NCBI RefSeq assembly: GCF_900142015.1
Contig: NZ_FQZN01000009.1
Location: forward strand, 1-64,000
Origin: Bacteroides stercorirosoris
Lineage (GTDB): Bacteria; Bacteroidota; Bacteroidia; Bacteroidales; Bacteroidaceae
Length of the DNA: 64,000 bases
Reading direction: 5' to 3'
The stretch's first letter is position 1. Each line of letters starts with the position of its first letter. Under the pieces are notes generated by a model that ran no database searches, had not been told where the DNA came from, and saw only the letters and a list, made by a program, of their open reading frames with translations. A program made the translations under genes and the position numbers. Below are positions 53,403 through 62,186 of this stretch, in pieces.

Positions 53403-54335
53403 ATGCAAAATCCATTCAAAGATTTCTTTTATTTCTCCCGGGGAGAAAGACGAGGCATACTGGCGCTCATAGTCGCAATAGGTATCGTTCTTCTCTCCGG
53501 GTATTTTATATCAGTGTGGCAACAAAGAGGCAATATCCGCCCGATGGATATAGCGCAACAAGCCACTGTCCGGCAGGAATACGAGGAATTCATAGCTTCA
53601 CTGGAAGAGGAAGCATCGCCCCGGAAGAAACAATACACCTCTTATGAACGAGAGGAAGAAAGTACCCCTGTAGTTCTGACACCTTTCAATCCGAACAGGG
53701 CAGACTCTACCGCATTCCGGCATTTAGGTTTACCTGCCTGGATGATTAAAAACATTTTGCATTACCGTTCCAAAGGTGGCAAGTTCCGGAAAGCGGAAGA
53801 TTTCAAAAAGATATATGGCATGACGGAGGAACAATATGCTGTTCTTTCAGCTTATATATACATTGCTCCGGAAGATACAATTCGCAACACACCACAATTA
53901 TACATCCACCAACCTGCAGCAATAGAAAATATAAAGTATGCATCCGGCACTGTAATCGATCTGAACCTTGCCGACACCACCGAACTAAAAAAGATACCCG
54001 GCATCGGAAGCGGTATAGCCCGCTTGATCGTGGGTTACAGACAACAGTTAGGTGGATTTTATCGTATTGAGCAATTGAGGGATATCCATCTCGACGACCG
54101 GCTGTTGCAAGATTGGTTCAGTATAAAGCCGGCAAGTATTCATCGTATCAATCTGAACCGCGCCAGCGTAGACAGGTTGCGTTCCCACCCCTATATCAAC
54201 TTCTATCAGGCCAAGGCATTTGTAGAATACCGTAAGAAAAAAGGCTCGCTGACAAGCCTTAAACCTTTCTCTCTCTATGAGGAATTTACGGAAGCGGATT
54301 TAGAAAGAATCAGCCAGTATATTTGTTTTGAGTGA
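53403..54335 (+). CDS. Membrane-anchored helix-hairpin-helix protein
   Basis: A 310-residue protein with one N-terminal membrane segment (about residues 17-38) and three ComEA-like helix-hairpin-helix modules: NPNRADSTAFRHLGLPAWM (about 98), LNLADTTELKKIPGIGSGIA (about 188) and LNRASVDRLRSHPYINFYQA (about 248). The family binds DNA, and ComEA is part of DNA uptake, but no other competence gene is near. It is nearly fused to the symporter gene. Confidence 0.88.
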   Translation: MQNPFKDFFYFSRGERRGILALIVAIGIVLLSGYFISVWQQRGNIRPMDIAQQATVRQEYEEFIASLEEEASPRKKQYTSYEREEESTPVVLTPFNPNRADSTAFRHLGLPAWMIKNILHYRSKGGKFRKAEDFKKIYGMTEEQYAVLSAYIYIAPEDTIRNTPQLYIHQPAAIENIKYASGTVIDLNLADTTELKKIPGIGSGIARLIVGYRQQLGGFYRIEQLRDIHLDDRLLQDWFSIKPASIHRINLNRASVDRLRSHPYINFYQAKAFVEYRKKKGSLTSLKPFSLYEEFTEADLERISQYICFE

Positions 54336-54410
54336 TGCCGTTGGGTAAACAAAATGCTTTGTTCAGTCCTGACGGGATTTGAACAGAGCAGGCATTCATT
54401 GCGCAGCTCA

Positions 54411-54593
54411 AGGCTGAAAGCCTTTTATCTTATAGCCCAGGGCAGCGCCCTGGGAATTGAGTAATGTTTATCCCTGCGCCCTGTAAGGGCATAACAGCAC
54501 ACATCGGCTTTTGCCCTTACAGGGCGTAAGATTGTGAGGCCATCCATTACCCAGGGCGTTGCCCTGGGCTATAAGATAAAAGCCTTTCAGGCT
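54411..54593. repeat. Nested REP-like palindrome
   Basis: The outer arms 54411-54454 and 54550-54593 are near-perfect inverted copies of AGGCTGAAAGCCTTTTATCT onward, ending in GCCCAGGGC-type cores. Inner arms 54477-54491 and 54512-54526 hold GCGCCCTGTAAGGGCA and its partner. GCCCTGTAAGGGC and CCCAGGGCRNYGCCCTGGG are themselves palindromes. It resembles REP/BIME elements; no IS200-like RAYT gene is in the window. Confidence 0.8.
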
Positions 54594-54742
54594 TGGGCTA
54601 CGCTAAATCATCATTTGCTTCATTTCTACACAGTTTTGAATCAAAATCAAGAGTACAAAGCACTGCATCTGATTCTCCGTCAAGATGCTATTCGGACTCT
54701 TCCCATTGGCTAATCAGATTTTCCTCATTGCCTACTTTTTAT

Positions 54743-54831
54743 TCGTTCCACTATAGTGGTCCGCAAGGGTAACTATAGTGTTCCTTGCGGACAACTATAG
54801 TGGAACGCAAGGACAACTATAGTGGAACGAA
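54743..54831. repeat. Four ACTATAGT sites at exact 22-bp spacing
   Basis: The palindrome ACTATAGT occurs at 54750, 54772, 54794 and 54816, exactly 22 bases apart. The whole block is also a dyad: its first and last 15-16 bases are reverse complements (TTCGTTCCACTATAGT), and GTCCGCAAGG pairs with CCTTGCGGAC inside. It lies about 235-320 bases upstream of susC. Confidence 0.85.
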
Positions 54832-55065
54832 GAAAGAATGCCTGACAAAACAAGTCTTGTCAGCCAAGCGGCGAAAAAAGAAAGGCATACAGGAATCATC
54901 TTCTGAATACGAAGCAAATAGAAATAATTTATTCCTTCCGTCCGGCAATTTCCCCTTTCTCCTCCCTCCATTGTGTTAAAAACCCAGGATTTAAAAGCCT
55001 TTGAAATCTTTTTTTCCTTTTCATTGTTCTGATGCAATATATCATTCACATAAAAATTTAATGCA
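54832..55065. other. Leader region of the polysaccharide locus
   Basis: About 230 bases without a convincing reading frame or TAnnTTTG box. The last stretch before the start, AAAATTTAATGCAATGAAGAG, is almost the same as before the partial gene at 63957. Confidence 0.5.
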
Positions 55066-58000
55066 ATGAAGAGAAACCTGAACCCTCCTATGAAGAGAGC
55101 CCTAAGGCTTAAAAAACTATTCTTGGCGGTGTGTTTCCTACTGATAGGTACCACCGCTTTCTCTCAGGAACGCACCGTGACCGGTGTCGTTACCGACTCA
55201 TTTAATGAACCGCTGATAGGTGTATCTATAGTGGTACAAGGCACCAATACCGGCGTAGTAACCGGACTGGATGGAGACTACTCTATCCAAGTACCGGCGG
55301 GTGCCACCCTCGACTTCTCCTACGTAGGCATGGAGAAACAAAATATCAAGGTAGGCGACCGTAACGTCATCAACGTCCAGCTGAAAGAAGACTCACAGAT
55401 GCTTGCCGAAACAGTGGTCATCGGTTACGGTAGTGCCAAAAAACGTGACCTGACCGGCTCCATCACCAACATTAAAGGTGATGAGATTGCCAACAAACCG
55501 GTTGCGAACCCGCTGTCCGCCCTGCAAGGCAAAGTGGCCGGTGTGCAAATCATCAACTCCGGCAAGGCGGGCGCCGACCCGGAAATCCGCGTGCGCGGCA
55601 CGAACTCCATCAATGGCTACAAACCGCTGTATGTAGTGGACGGACTGTTCAATGACAACATTAACTTCCTGAATCCCCAGGACATTGAGTCTATGGAAAT
55701 CCTGAAAGACCCTTCTTCACTCGCCATCTTCGGTGTGCGTGGCGCCAACGGTGTCATCATCATCACCACCAAGAAAGCCAAAGAAGGACAGACCCGTGTG
55801 AACATCAACGGCTCGTTCGGCTTCAAAGCCATCACAAACAAGATTGCGATGGTAGACGCAGAAGGCTTCAAACTGCTGTACAACGAACAGCTGAGAAACG
55901 AAGGCAACCCGGAATACAATTTCTCCGACTGGACCGGCAATACCAACTGGCAGGACGAAATCTTCCAGACCGGATTTATCACGAACAACAACATCAGCAT
56001 CACCGGTGCCTCCGACAGACACAGTTTCTACCTCGGTGCAGGTTATGCCTACGAACAAGGCAACATCAAAAATGAGAAGTACAGCAAAATCACGTTGAAC
56101 ATCAGCAATGACTACAAGGTGACGGATAACTTCAAGGTAGGTTTCCAGTTCAACGGCGCACGTATGCTGCCGGCTGACACGAAGAGTGTCGCCACTGCCC
56201 TGCGTGCGGCTCCGGTAGCTCCGGTCTACAATGAAGAATATGGGCTGTATACTTCCCTCCCCGGTTTCCAGAAAGCGCAGATGAACAACCCGATGGTAGA
56301 CGTGGAACTGAAAGCGAACACCACGAAAGCGGAAAATTACCGCGGTTCGGGCAACATATACGGACAATGGGACTTCCTGAAACATTTCCAGTTCAAGGCT
56401 ATGTTCTCACTGGATTATGCATCCAACAGCACGCGGACTTACACACCGATTATACAGGTGTATGACGCCAGCGCCGAAGGAGACATCGCCACGCTGGGCA
56501 CCGGAAAAACCGGAGTGAGCCAGGCGAAAGAAACAGAAATGAAAGTGCAAAGCGACTACCTGCTGACTTACACCAACTCGTGGGGCGACCACAACCTGAC
56601 GGCTACAGCCGGTTTCACCACCTATTATAATAAGCTCGAAAATCTGAACGGAGCCCGCACACAAGGCGTAGGTCTGGTGATTCCGGACAACTCCGATAAA
56701 TGGTATGTAAGCATCGGTGATGCAGCCACAGCCACAAACGGAAGTACACAATGGGAACGTAGCACAGTGTCGGTGCTGGCGCGTATCCTCTACAATTATA
56801 AAGGTAAGTATCTGTTCAACGGTTCCTACCGCCGCGACGGTTCTTCCGCATTCTCTTACACAGGCAATCAGTGGCAGAACTTCTACTCCGTAGGTCTGGG
56901 CTGGCTGATGAGCGAGGAAGAATGGATGAAAGGCATCGAGTGGCTGGACATGTTGAAGCTGAAAGGTTCATGGGGCACACTGGGCAATCAGAACCTGGAC
57001 AGGGCTTATCCGGCAGAACCGTTGCTGACGAATGCCTATTCCGCCGTATTCGGTACTCCGTCCGCCATCTATCCGGGCTACCAGCTTGCCTATCTGCCCA
57101 ATCCTAACCTGCGTTGGGAGAAAGTGGAAGCTTGGGAAATAGGTGCGGAAGCCAACTTCTTCCGCAACCGCCTGCACTTCGAAGGTGTGTACTACAAGAA
57201 GAAAACGAAAGACCTGCTGGCAGAAGTGCCGGGCATCTCCGGAACAGTGCCGGGCATCGGTAACCTGGGTTCCATTGAGAATTTGGGTGTGGAACTTGCC
57301 CTCAGTTGGCGCGACCAGATCGGCGACTGGGACTATAACGTGGGAGTAAACCTGGCAACCATCAAGAATAAAGTCCTGAGCCTCGTGCAAGACGGTTACT
57401 CCATCATTGCCGGAGACAAGAGCCAGAGCTACACAATGGCAGGCTATCCTATCGGGTACTTCTATGGCTACAAGGTGGAAGGTGTTTATCAGAGCCAGGA
57501 GGAAATAGACAACTCTCCGAAGAACAAGCTGGCAACCGTCACTCCGGGTGACCTCAAGTTCCGGGATGTGAACGGTGACGGTGAAATCACTACGGCAGAC
57601 CGTACAATGATTGGTAATCCGACTCCGGATGTCACTTACGGCATTACACTCGGGGCAGGTTATAAGAACTGGGAATTGTCCGTGGATATGATGGGACAAG
57701 GCGGTAATCAGATTTACCGCACATGGGACAATTATACCTGGAGCCAGTTCAACTTCATGGCGCAGCGCATGGGCCGTTGGCATGGAGAAGGCACCAGCAA
57801 CACCCAACCGCTGCTGAACACGAAGCATAGCATCAACAATATGAATTCTGAATATTACATAGAAGATGGCTCGTTCTTCCGCATCCGCAACGTGTCTCTA
57901 GCTTACAACTTCGACAAGGCGCTGATTTCCAAAATCGGCATGCAGGCATTGAAACTCTACGTGAACATACAGAACTTGAAGACGTGGAAGCATAACACCG

Positions 58001-58104
58001 GATATACACCGGAGTTGGGCGGAAGTGCCATTGCCTTCGGAGTGGATGACGGCAGTTATCCGATGCCGGCCATTTATACATTCGGATTTAACCTGACGTT
58101 TTAG
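55066..58104 (+). CDS. SusC/RagA-family TonB-dependent glycan transporter
   Basis: A 1012-residue outer-membrane transporter. A signal peptide (ending TAFSQ) is followed by a carboxypeptidase-regulatory-like domain (about residues 37-110), the plug (VVIGYGSAKKRDLTGSI, LQGKVAGVQI, RVRGTNSINGYKPLYVVDG) and a large barrel ending in YTFGFNLTF. It imports oligosaccharides with its SusD partner, powered by TonB. The neighbouring GH3 and GH144 genes suggest a beta-1,2-glucan substrate. Met at residue 9 is an alternative start. Confidence 0.95.
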   Translation: MKRNLNPPMKRALRLKKLFLAVCFLLIGTTAFSQERTVTGVVTDSFNEPLIGVSIVVQGTNTGVVTGLDGDYSIQVPAGATLDFSYVGMEKQNIKVGDRNVINVQLKEDSQMLAETVVIGYGSAKKRDLTGSITNIKGDEIANKPVANPLSALQGKVAGVQIINSGKAGADPEIRVRGTNSINGYKPLYVVDGLFNDNINFLNPQDIESMEILKDPSSLAIFGVRGANGVIIITTKKAKEGQTRVNINGSFGFKAITNKIAMVDAEGFKLLYNEQLRNEGNPEYNFSDWTGNTNWQDEIFQTGFITNNNISITGASDRHSFYLGAGYAYEQGNIKNEKYSKITLNISNDYKVTDNFKVGFQFNGARMLPADTKSVATALRAAPVAPVYNEEYGLYTSLPGFQKAQMNNPMVDVELKANTTKAENYRGSGNIYGQWDFLKHFQFKAMFSLDYASNSTRTYTPIIQVYDASAEGDIATLGTGKTGVSQAKETEMKVQSDYLLTYTNSWGDHNLTATAGFTTYYNKLENLNGARTQGVGLVIPDNSDKWYVSIGDAATATNGSTQWERSTVSVLARILYNYKGKYLFNGSYRRDGSSAFSYTGNQWQNFYSVGLGWLMSEEEWMKGIEWLDMLKLKGSWGTLGNQNLDRAYPAEPLLTNAYSAVFGTPSAIYPGYQLAYLPNPNLRWEKVEAWEIGAEANFFRNRLHFEGVYYKKKTKDLLAEVPGISGTVPGIGNLGSIENLGVELALSWRDQIGDWDYNVGVNLATIKNKVLSLVQDGYSIIAGDKSQSYTMAGYPIGYFYGYKVEGVYQSQEEIDNSPKNKLATVTPGDLKFRDVNGDGEITTADRTMIGNPTPDVTYGITLGAGYKNWELSVDMMGQGGNQIYRTWDNYTWSQFNFMAQRMGRWHGEGTSNTQPLLNTKHSINNMNSEYYIEDGSFFRIRNVSLAYNFDKALISKIGMQALKLYVNIQNLKTWKHNTGYTPELGGSAIAFGVDDGSYPMPAIYTFGFNLTF

Positions 58105-58138
58105 GGGATTTTTTACCTACCACCCCGCCCTTTGGGCA

Positions 58139-58160
58139 CCTCTCCTCCCAGGAGGAGAGG
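58139..58160 (+). promoter_or_regulatory. Intercistronic hairpin between susC and susD
   Basis: CCTCTCCTCC-CA-GGAGGAGAGG is a perfect 10-bp dyad 35 bases after the susC stop and 40 before susD, without a U-run. It might stabilise or partly terminate the message. Confidence 0.6.
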
Positions 58161-58199
58161 AATTGAGATAGTATCCTAAACCATTAATACCTTTAAATT

Positions 58200-59720
58200 A
58201 TGAAGATAAAAAAATATATCCTGTCACTGTTGATTGGCGCAACCGCCCTCTCATTCAGTTCTTGTAATGACTTTCTAGACCGTGACCCGCTGGGACAGTT
58301 CACGGAAGATGACGCCCCGAACGCCCTTGTAGGCGGAAAGATATTTAACGTTTACTATCTGATGCGTGGTTACGACATCACCGCAGGTATCCCCGCCTTC
58401 ATGGTGCACATGGTGCGCAGCGAGGACTCCGAAAAGGGTAGTGATGCCGGTGACGGTGGCGAACAGGCCGCTATGTGGGACGATTTTGAATATACGGCTT
58501 CCAATGGCCCGTTGGGCGCCTACTGGAGCCAGAACTACAAAATCATCTACCAGTGTAATGAGATTCTGGACGACATCGCGGGCAGTGACCACAAAGATGA
58601 CACCGAGTCCATCCGCAACCGCGGCGAAGCGCTCTTCTTCCGTGCCTACTGTTACTTCAACCTAGTGCGTGCCTTTGGCGAAGTGCCTCTGGTGACCATC
58701 AAAGTAGTGGAAGCCTCCGATGCCAATGTCCCCAAAACCACTGCCGAGAAGATATACGAACAGATTGACAAAGACCTGACCGAAGCCGAAGACTGCCTGC
58801 CCCTGAGATGGGACAGCGACTACACGGGCCGACTCACCTGGGGTGCCGCACGCTCATTGCACGCACGCACCTACATGATGCGGGGTGACTGGGAGAACAT
58901 GTACAAGGCTTCCACCGAAGTCATCACTTCCGGCATCTACAATCTGAACACTCCGGTAGATAAAGTCTTCACCGTGGAAGGTGAGAACTGTGGTGAAAGC
59001 ATTTTCGAGTTACAATGCGAAGCCACCGATGCCATGAAGGAAGACGCCAGCATCGGCAGCCAATTCTGCCAGGTACAGGGTGTGCGTGGAGCCGGCGACT
59101 TCGACCTCGGCTGGGGTTGGCACATGGCTACCAAACTGATGGGCGAGGCTTTTGAAAAAGGTGACCCCCGCAAAGATGCCAGTTTGATATACTTCCGCCG
59201 CAGTGACGAAGAACCTATCACCCCGGAAACGACTAACAAGCCATACGGCGAATCACCCGTATCTACCGCCATGGGCGCTTACTTCAACAAGAAGGCTTAT
59301 ACAGACCCTGCACTGCGCCGTAAGTACACCCGCATGGGATTCTGGGTGAATATCCGTATCATCCGCTATCCGGACGTATTGCTGATGGCTGCCGAAGCGG
59401 CCAACGAGAAAGGTCTGATGGGCGAAGCAAGCGGTTATCTGGAACAGGTACGTGCACATGCCCGCGGCACGCTGACGGATGTATTGCCCAAAGTGGAGTC
59501 TCTTGACCAAAATGTCCTGCGCGAGGCCATCCGCCACGAACGCCGCGTAGAACTGGCATTGGAGCCCGACCGTTTCTATGACCTCGTGCGCTGGGGTATC
59601 GCACAGGAAGTGCTCCAGGCTGCCGGAAAGAACTATCAGCCGAAGAACGCACTGTTGCCTTTGCCGCAGACTGAGATAGATAAATCGAACGGGGTATTGG
59701 TGCAGAACCCGGACTACTAA
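58200..59720 (+). CDS. SusD/RagB-family glycan-binding lipoprotein
   Basis: A 506-residue surface lipoprotein with lipobox (SFSSCNDFLDRDP) and the SusD fold: N-terminal block with DFLDRDPLGQF, TPR-like helices (ALFFRAYCYFNLVRAFGEVPLVT), and the C-terminal RHERRVELALEPDRFYDLVRWG. It covers the SusC barrel and captures glycan. It lies 95 bases after susC. Confidence 0.95.
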   Translation: MKIKKYILSLLIGATALSFSSCNDFLDRDPLGQFTEDDAPNALVGGKIFNVYYLMRGYDITAGIPAFMVHMVRSEDSEKGSDAGDGGEQAAMWDDFEYTASNGPLGAYWSQNYKIIYQCNEILDDIAGSDHKDDTESIRNRGEALFFRAYCYFNLVRAFGEVPLVTIKVVEASDANVPKTTAEKIYEQIDKDLTEAEDCLPLRWDSDYTGRLTWGAARSLHARTYMMRGDWENMYKASTEVITSGIYNLNTPVDKVFTVEGENCGESIFELQCEATDAMKEDASIGSQFCQVQGVRGAGDFDLGWGWHMATKLMGEAFEKGDPRKDASLIYFRRSDEEPITPETTNKPYGESPVSTAMGAYFNKKAYTDPALRRKYTRMGFWVNIRIIRYPDVLLMAAEAANEKGLMGEASGYLEQVRAHARGTLTDVLPKVESLDQNVLREAIRHERRVELALEPDRFYDLVRWGIAQEVLQAAGKNYQPKNALLPLPQTEIDKSNGVLVQNPDY

Positions 59721-59739
59721 TTAATATAAACTGAAGTAT

Positions 59740-62043
59740 ATGAAAGCAATATTCAAAAAAGCAAGTCTGTTGCTGCTGGGCACCCTAATGAGTTTGGCAG
59801 CCGCACAGGCGCAGAATTCCCCGCTGGACATGGACCGATTCATCGACGCACTGATGAAACGGATGACCGTGGAAGAGAAGATTGGTCAGCTGAACCTACC
59901 CGTCACAGGCGACATCACCACAGGACAGGCCAAAAGCAGCGACGTGGCGCAAAAAATCGAGAAAGGGCTGGTAGGCGGCCTTTTCAACCTGAAAGGCGTA
60001 GACCGCATCCTTGAAGTACAAAAACTCGCAGTAGAAAAATCACGCCTCGGCATCCCCTTGCTATTCGGCATGGACGTGATACACGGATACGAGACTATCT
60101 TCCCCATCCCTCTGGGATTGTCCTGCACCTGGGATATGGCAGCCATCGAGCAGTCCGCCCGCATCGCCGCTATCGAAGCAAGTGCCGACGGCATCTCCTG
60201 GACGTTCAGCCCGATGGTGGATATCAGCCGCGACCCACGTTGGGGACGTGTCTCCGAAGGTTCGGGAGAAGACCCTTTCCTGGGTGGAGCTATTGCACAG
60301 GCTATGGTCCTCGGATACCAGGGTACGGATTTGAAAGACCAACTGCATCGCAACGATGAAATCATGGCCTGCGTCAAGCACTTCGCCCTGTATGGCGCCG
60401 GAGAGGCCGGACGCGACTACAACACCGTGGACATGAGCCGCAACCGGATGTTCAACGAATATATGTACCCGTATGAAGCTGCCGTAGAAGCCGGTGTGGG
60501 CAGTGTGATGGCTTCCTTCAACGAAGTGGACGGCATACCTGCCACCGGAAACCGATGGCTGATGACCGACTTACTCCGTGACAAGTGGGGTTTCCAGGGT
60601 TTCGTAGTAACGGACTTCACGGGCATTTCCGAAATGGTGGAGCACGGCGTGGGCGATTTGCAAACCGTCAGCGCCCTCGCCTTGAATGCCGGAGTGGACA
60701 TGGATATGGTGAGCGAAGGTTTCGTAGGTACATTGATGAAATCCATCAAGGAAGGTAAAGTACGGATGGCTACGCTGAACACAGCCTGCCGCCGGATACT
60801 GGAAGCGAAATATAAACTGGGATTATTTGATAATCCTTATAAATACTGCGACGTGAACCGTCCGAAACGGGATATATTCACCAAAGAACACCGCGACGTG
60901 GCACGGAAGATTGCCGGAGAGAGTTTTGTGCTCTTAAAGAATAGTGCAGGTGTGCTTCCATTGAAAAAGCAAGGCACCGTTGCTGTCATCGGCCCCCTCG
61001 GAAACACCCGCAGCAATATGCCGGGCACATGGAGTGTAGCCGCCCGCCTCAACGATTATCCTTCCCTCTACGAAGGTCTGAAAGAAATGATGGCAGGCAA
61101 AGTCAACATCACCTATGCCAAAGGCAGTAACCTCATCGGCGATGCCGCCTACGAGGAACGTGCCACGATGTTCGGCCGTTCGCTGAACCGCGACAACCGC
61201 ACGGATAAGGAGTTGCTGGACGAAGCCCTTCAGACGGCCGCCGGAGCCGATGTAATCGTAGCCGCACTGGGCGAGTCTTCCGAAATGAGCGGTGAAAGCA
61301 GTAGTCGCACGGAACTTGGCTTGCCCGACGTGCAGCACACTTTGCTGGAAGCTCTGCTGAAAACCGGTAAGCCCGTTGTACTGACTCTCTTCACCGGTCG
61401 TCCGCTGACGCTGACTTGGGAACAGGAACACGTTCCTGCCATTCTGAACGTATGGTTCGGCGGTAGTGAGGCGGCTTATGCCATCGGTGACGTCTTATTC
61501 GGTGACGTAAATCCGAGTGGCAAGCTGACAATGACTTTCCCGAAGAATGTAGGGCAGATACCTTTGTTCTACAATCATAAGAACACCGGACGCCCGTTGG
61601 CGGAAGGCAAATGGTTCGAGAAGTTCCGCAGCAATTATCTGGATGTGGACAATGAACCGCTGTATCCTTTCGGTTATGGTTTGTCGTACACCACTTTCCA
61701 ATACAGCGACATTGCTCTGAGCACGCCGACACTGGGGAAAGACGGTTCCGTGACGGCCGTAGTCACCGTAACCAACACCGGAAAACGTGACGGTGCAGAG
61801 GTGGTACAGCTTTACATCCGCGACCTTGTAGGAAGCATCACCCGTCCGGTACGCGAACTGAAAGGTTTCAATAAAATCTTCCTCCGCGCCGGAGAAAGCA
61901 AGACGGTATCTTTCAAGATAACCCCTGACCTGCTACGTTTCTATGATTATAACCTGAATTACATTGCAGAACCGGGTGATTTTGATATCATGATCGGTGG
62001 AGACAGCCAGGCTGTGAAGACGGCAAGGTTGACACTGAAATGA
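59740..62043 (+). CDS. GH3 beta-glucosidase
   Basis: A 767-residue exported glycosidase (signal peptide ending AAQAQ). The N-terminal barrel has GLVGGLFNLKGVD, RIPLLFGMDVIHG-like and the nucleophile block GFQGFVVTDFTGI (Asp292). The second domain has SGESSSRTELGLP with the likely acid/base region, and a fibronectin-III-like domain ends the protein. In B. thetaiotaomicron a GH3 enzyme that prefers beta-1,2-gluco-oligosaccharides is linked to the same kind of neighbours, so this specificity is inferred from context. Confidence 0.93.
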   Translation: MKAIFKKASLLLLGTLMSLAAAQAQNSPLDMDRFIDALMKRMTVEEKIGQLNLPVTGDITTGQAKSSDVAQKIEKGLVGGLFNLKGVDRILEVQKLAVEKSRLGIPLLFGMDVIHGYETIFPIPLGLSCTWDMAAIEQSARIAAIEASADGISWTFSPMVDISRDPRWGRVSEGSGEDPFLGGAIAQAMVLGYQGTDLKDQLHRNDEIMACVKHFALYGAGEAGRDYNTVDMSRNRMFNEYMYPYEAAVEAGVGSVMASFNEVDGIPATGNRWLMTDLLRDKWGFQGFVVTDFTGISEMVEHGVGDLQTVSALALNAGVDMDMVSEGFVGTLMKSIKEGKVRMATLNTACRRILEAKYKLGLFDNPYKYCDVNRPKRDIFTKEHRDVARKIAGESFVLLKNSAGVLPLKKQGTVAVIGPLGNTRSNMPGTWSVAARLNDYPSLYEGLKEMMAGKVNITYAKGSNLIGDAAYEERATMFGRSLNRDNRTDKELLDEALQTAAGADVIVAALGESSEMSGESSSRTELGLPDVQHTLLEALLKTGKPVVLTLFTGRPLTLTWEQEHVPAILNVWFGGSEAAYAIGDVLFGDVNPSGKLTMTFPKNVGQIPLFYNHKNTGRPLAEGKWFEKFRSNYLDVDNEPLYPFGYGLSYTTFQYSDIALSTPTLGKDGSVTAVVTVTNTGKRDGAEVVQLYIRDLVGSITRPVRELKGFNKIFLRAGESKTVSFKITPDLLRFYDYNLNYIAEPGDFDIMIGGDSQAVKTARLTLK

Positions 62044-62150
62044 TAATTTATCGAAATGAAGAACTAAGAATGAAGAATTACCTAGCGACATGCTTGCATA
62101 GCGCAGCCAAATTCTTCATTCTTCATTCATCATTCTTCATTAAATTATCA
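62041..62150. repeat. Palindromic spacer between GH3 and GH144 genes
   Basis: TGATAATTTA (62041-62050) pairs with TAAATTATCA (62141-62150), and AGAATGAAGAATT (62067-62079) with AATTCTTCATTCT (62110-62122). Tandem ATTCTTCATT units fill the right half. The left arm includes the GH3 stop codon. Confidence 0.75.
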
Positions 62151-62186
62151 TTTATATCATCATTCACTCATTAACCCTTTATTAAT

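Noticed and set aside
53403..54335. Functional competence locus
   Set aside because: ComEA-like modules alone, with no comEC or pilus genes nearby, do not support a DNA-uptake system.
56968..57828. 286-codon minus-strand frame inside susC
   Set aside because: Antisense to a clear SusC barrel, with no family likeness.
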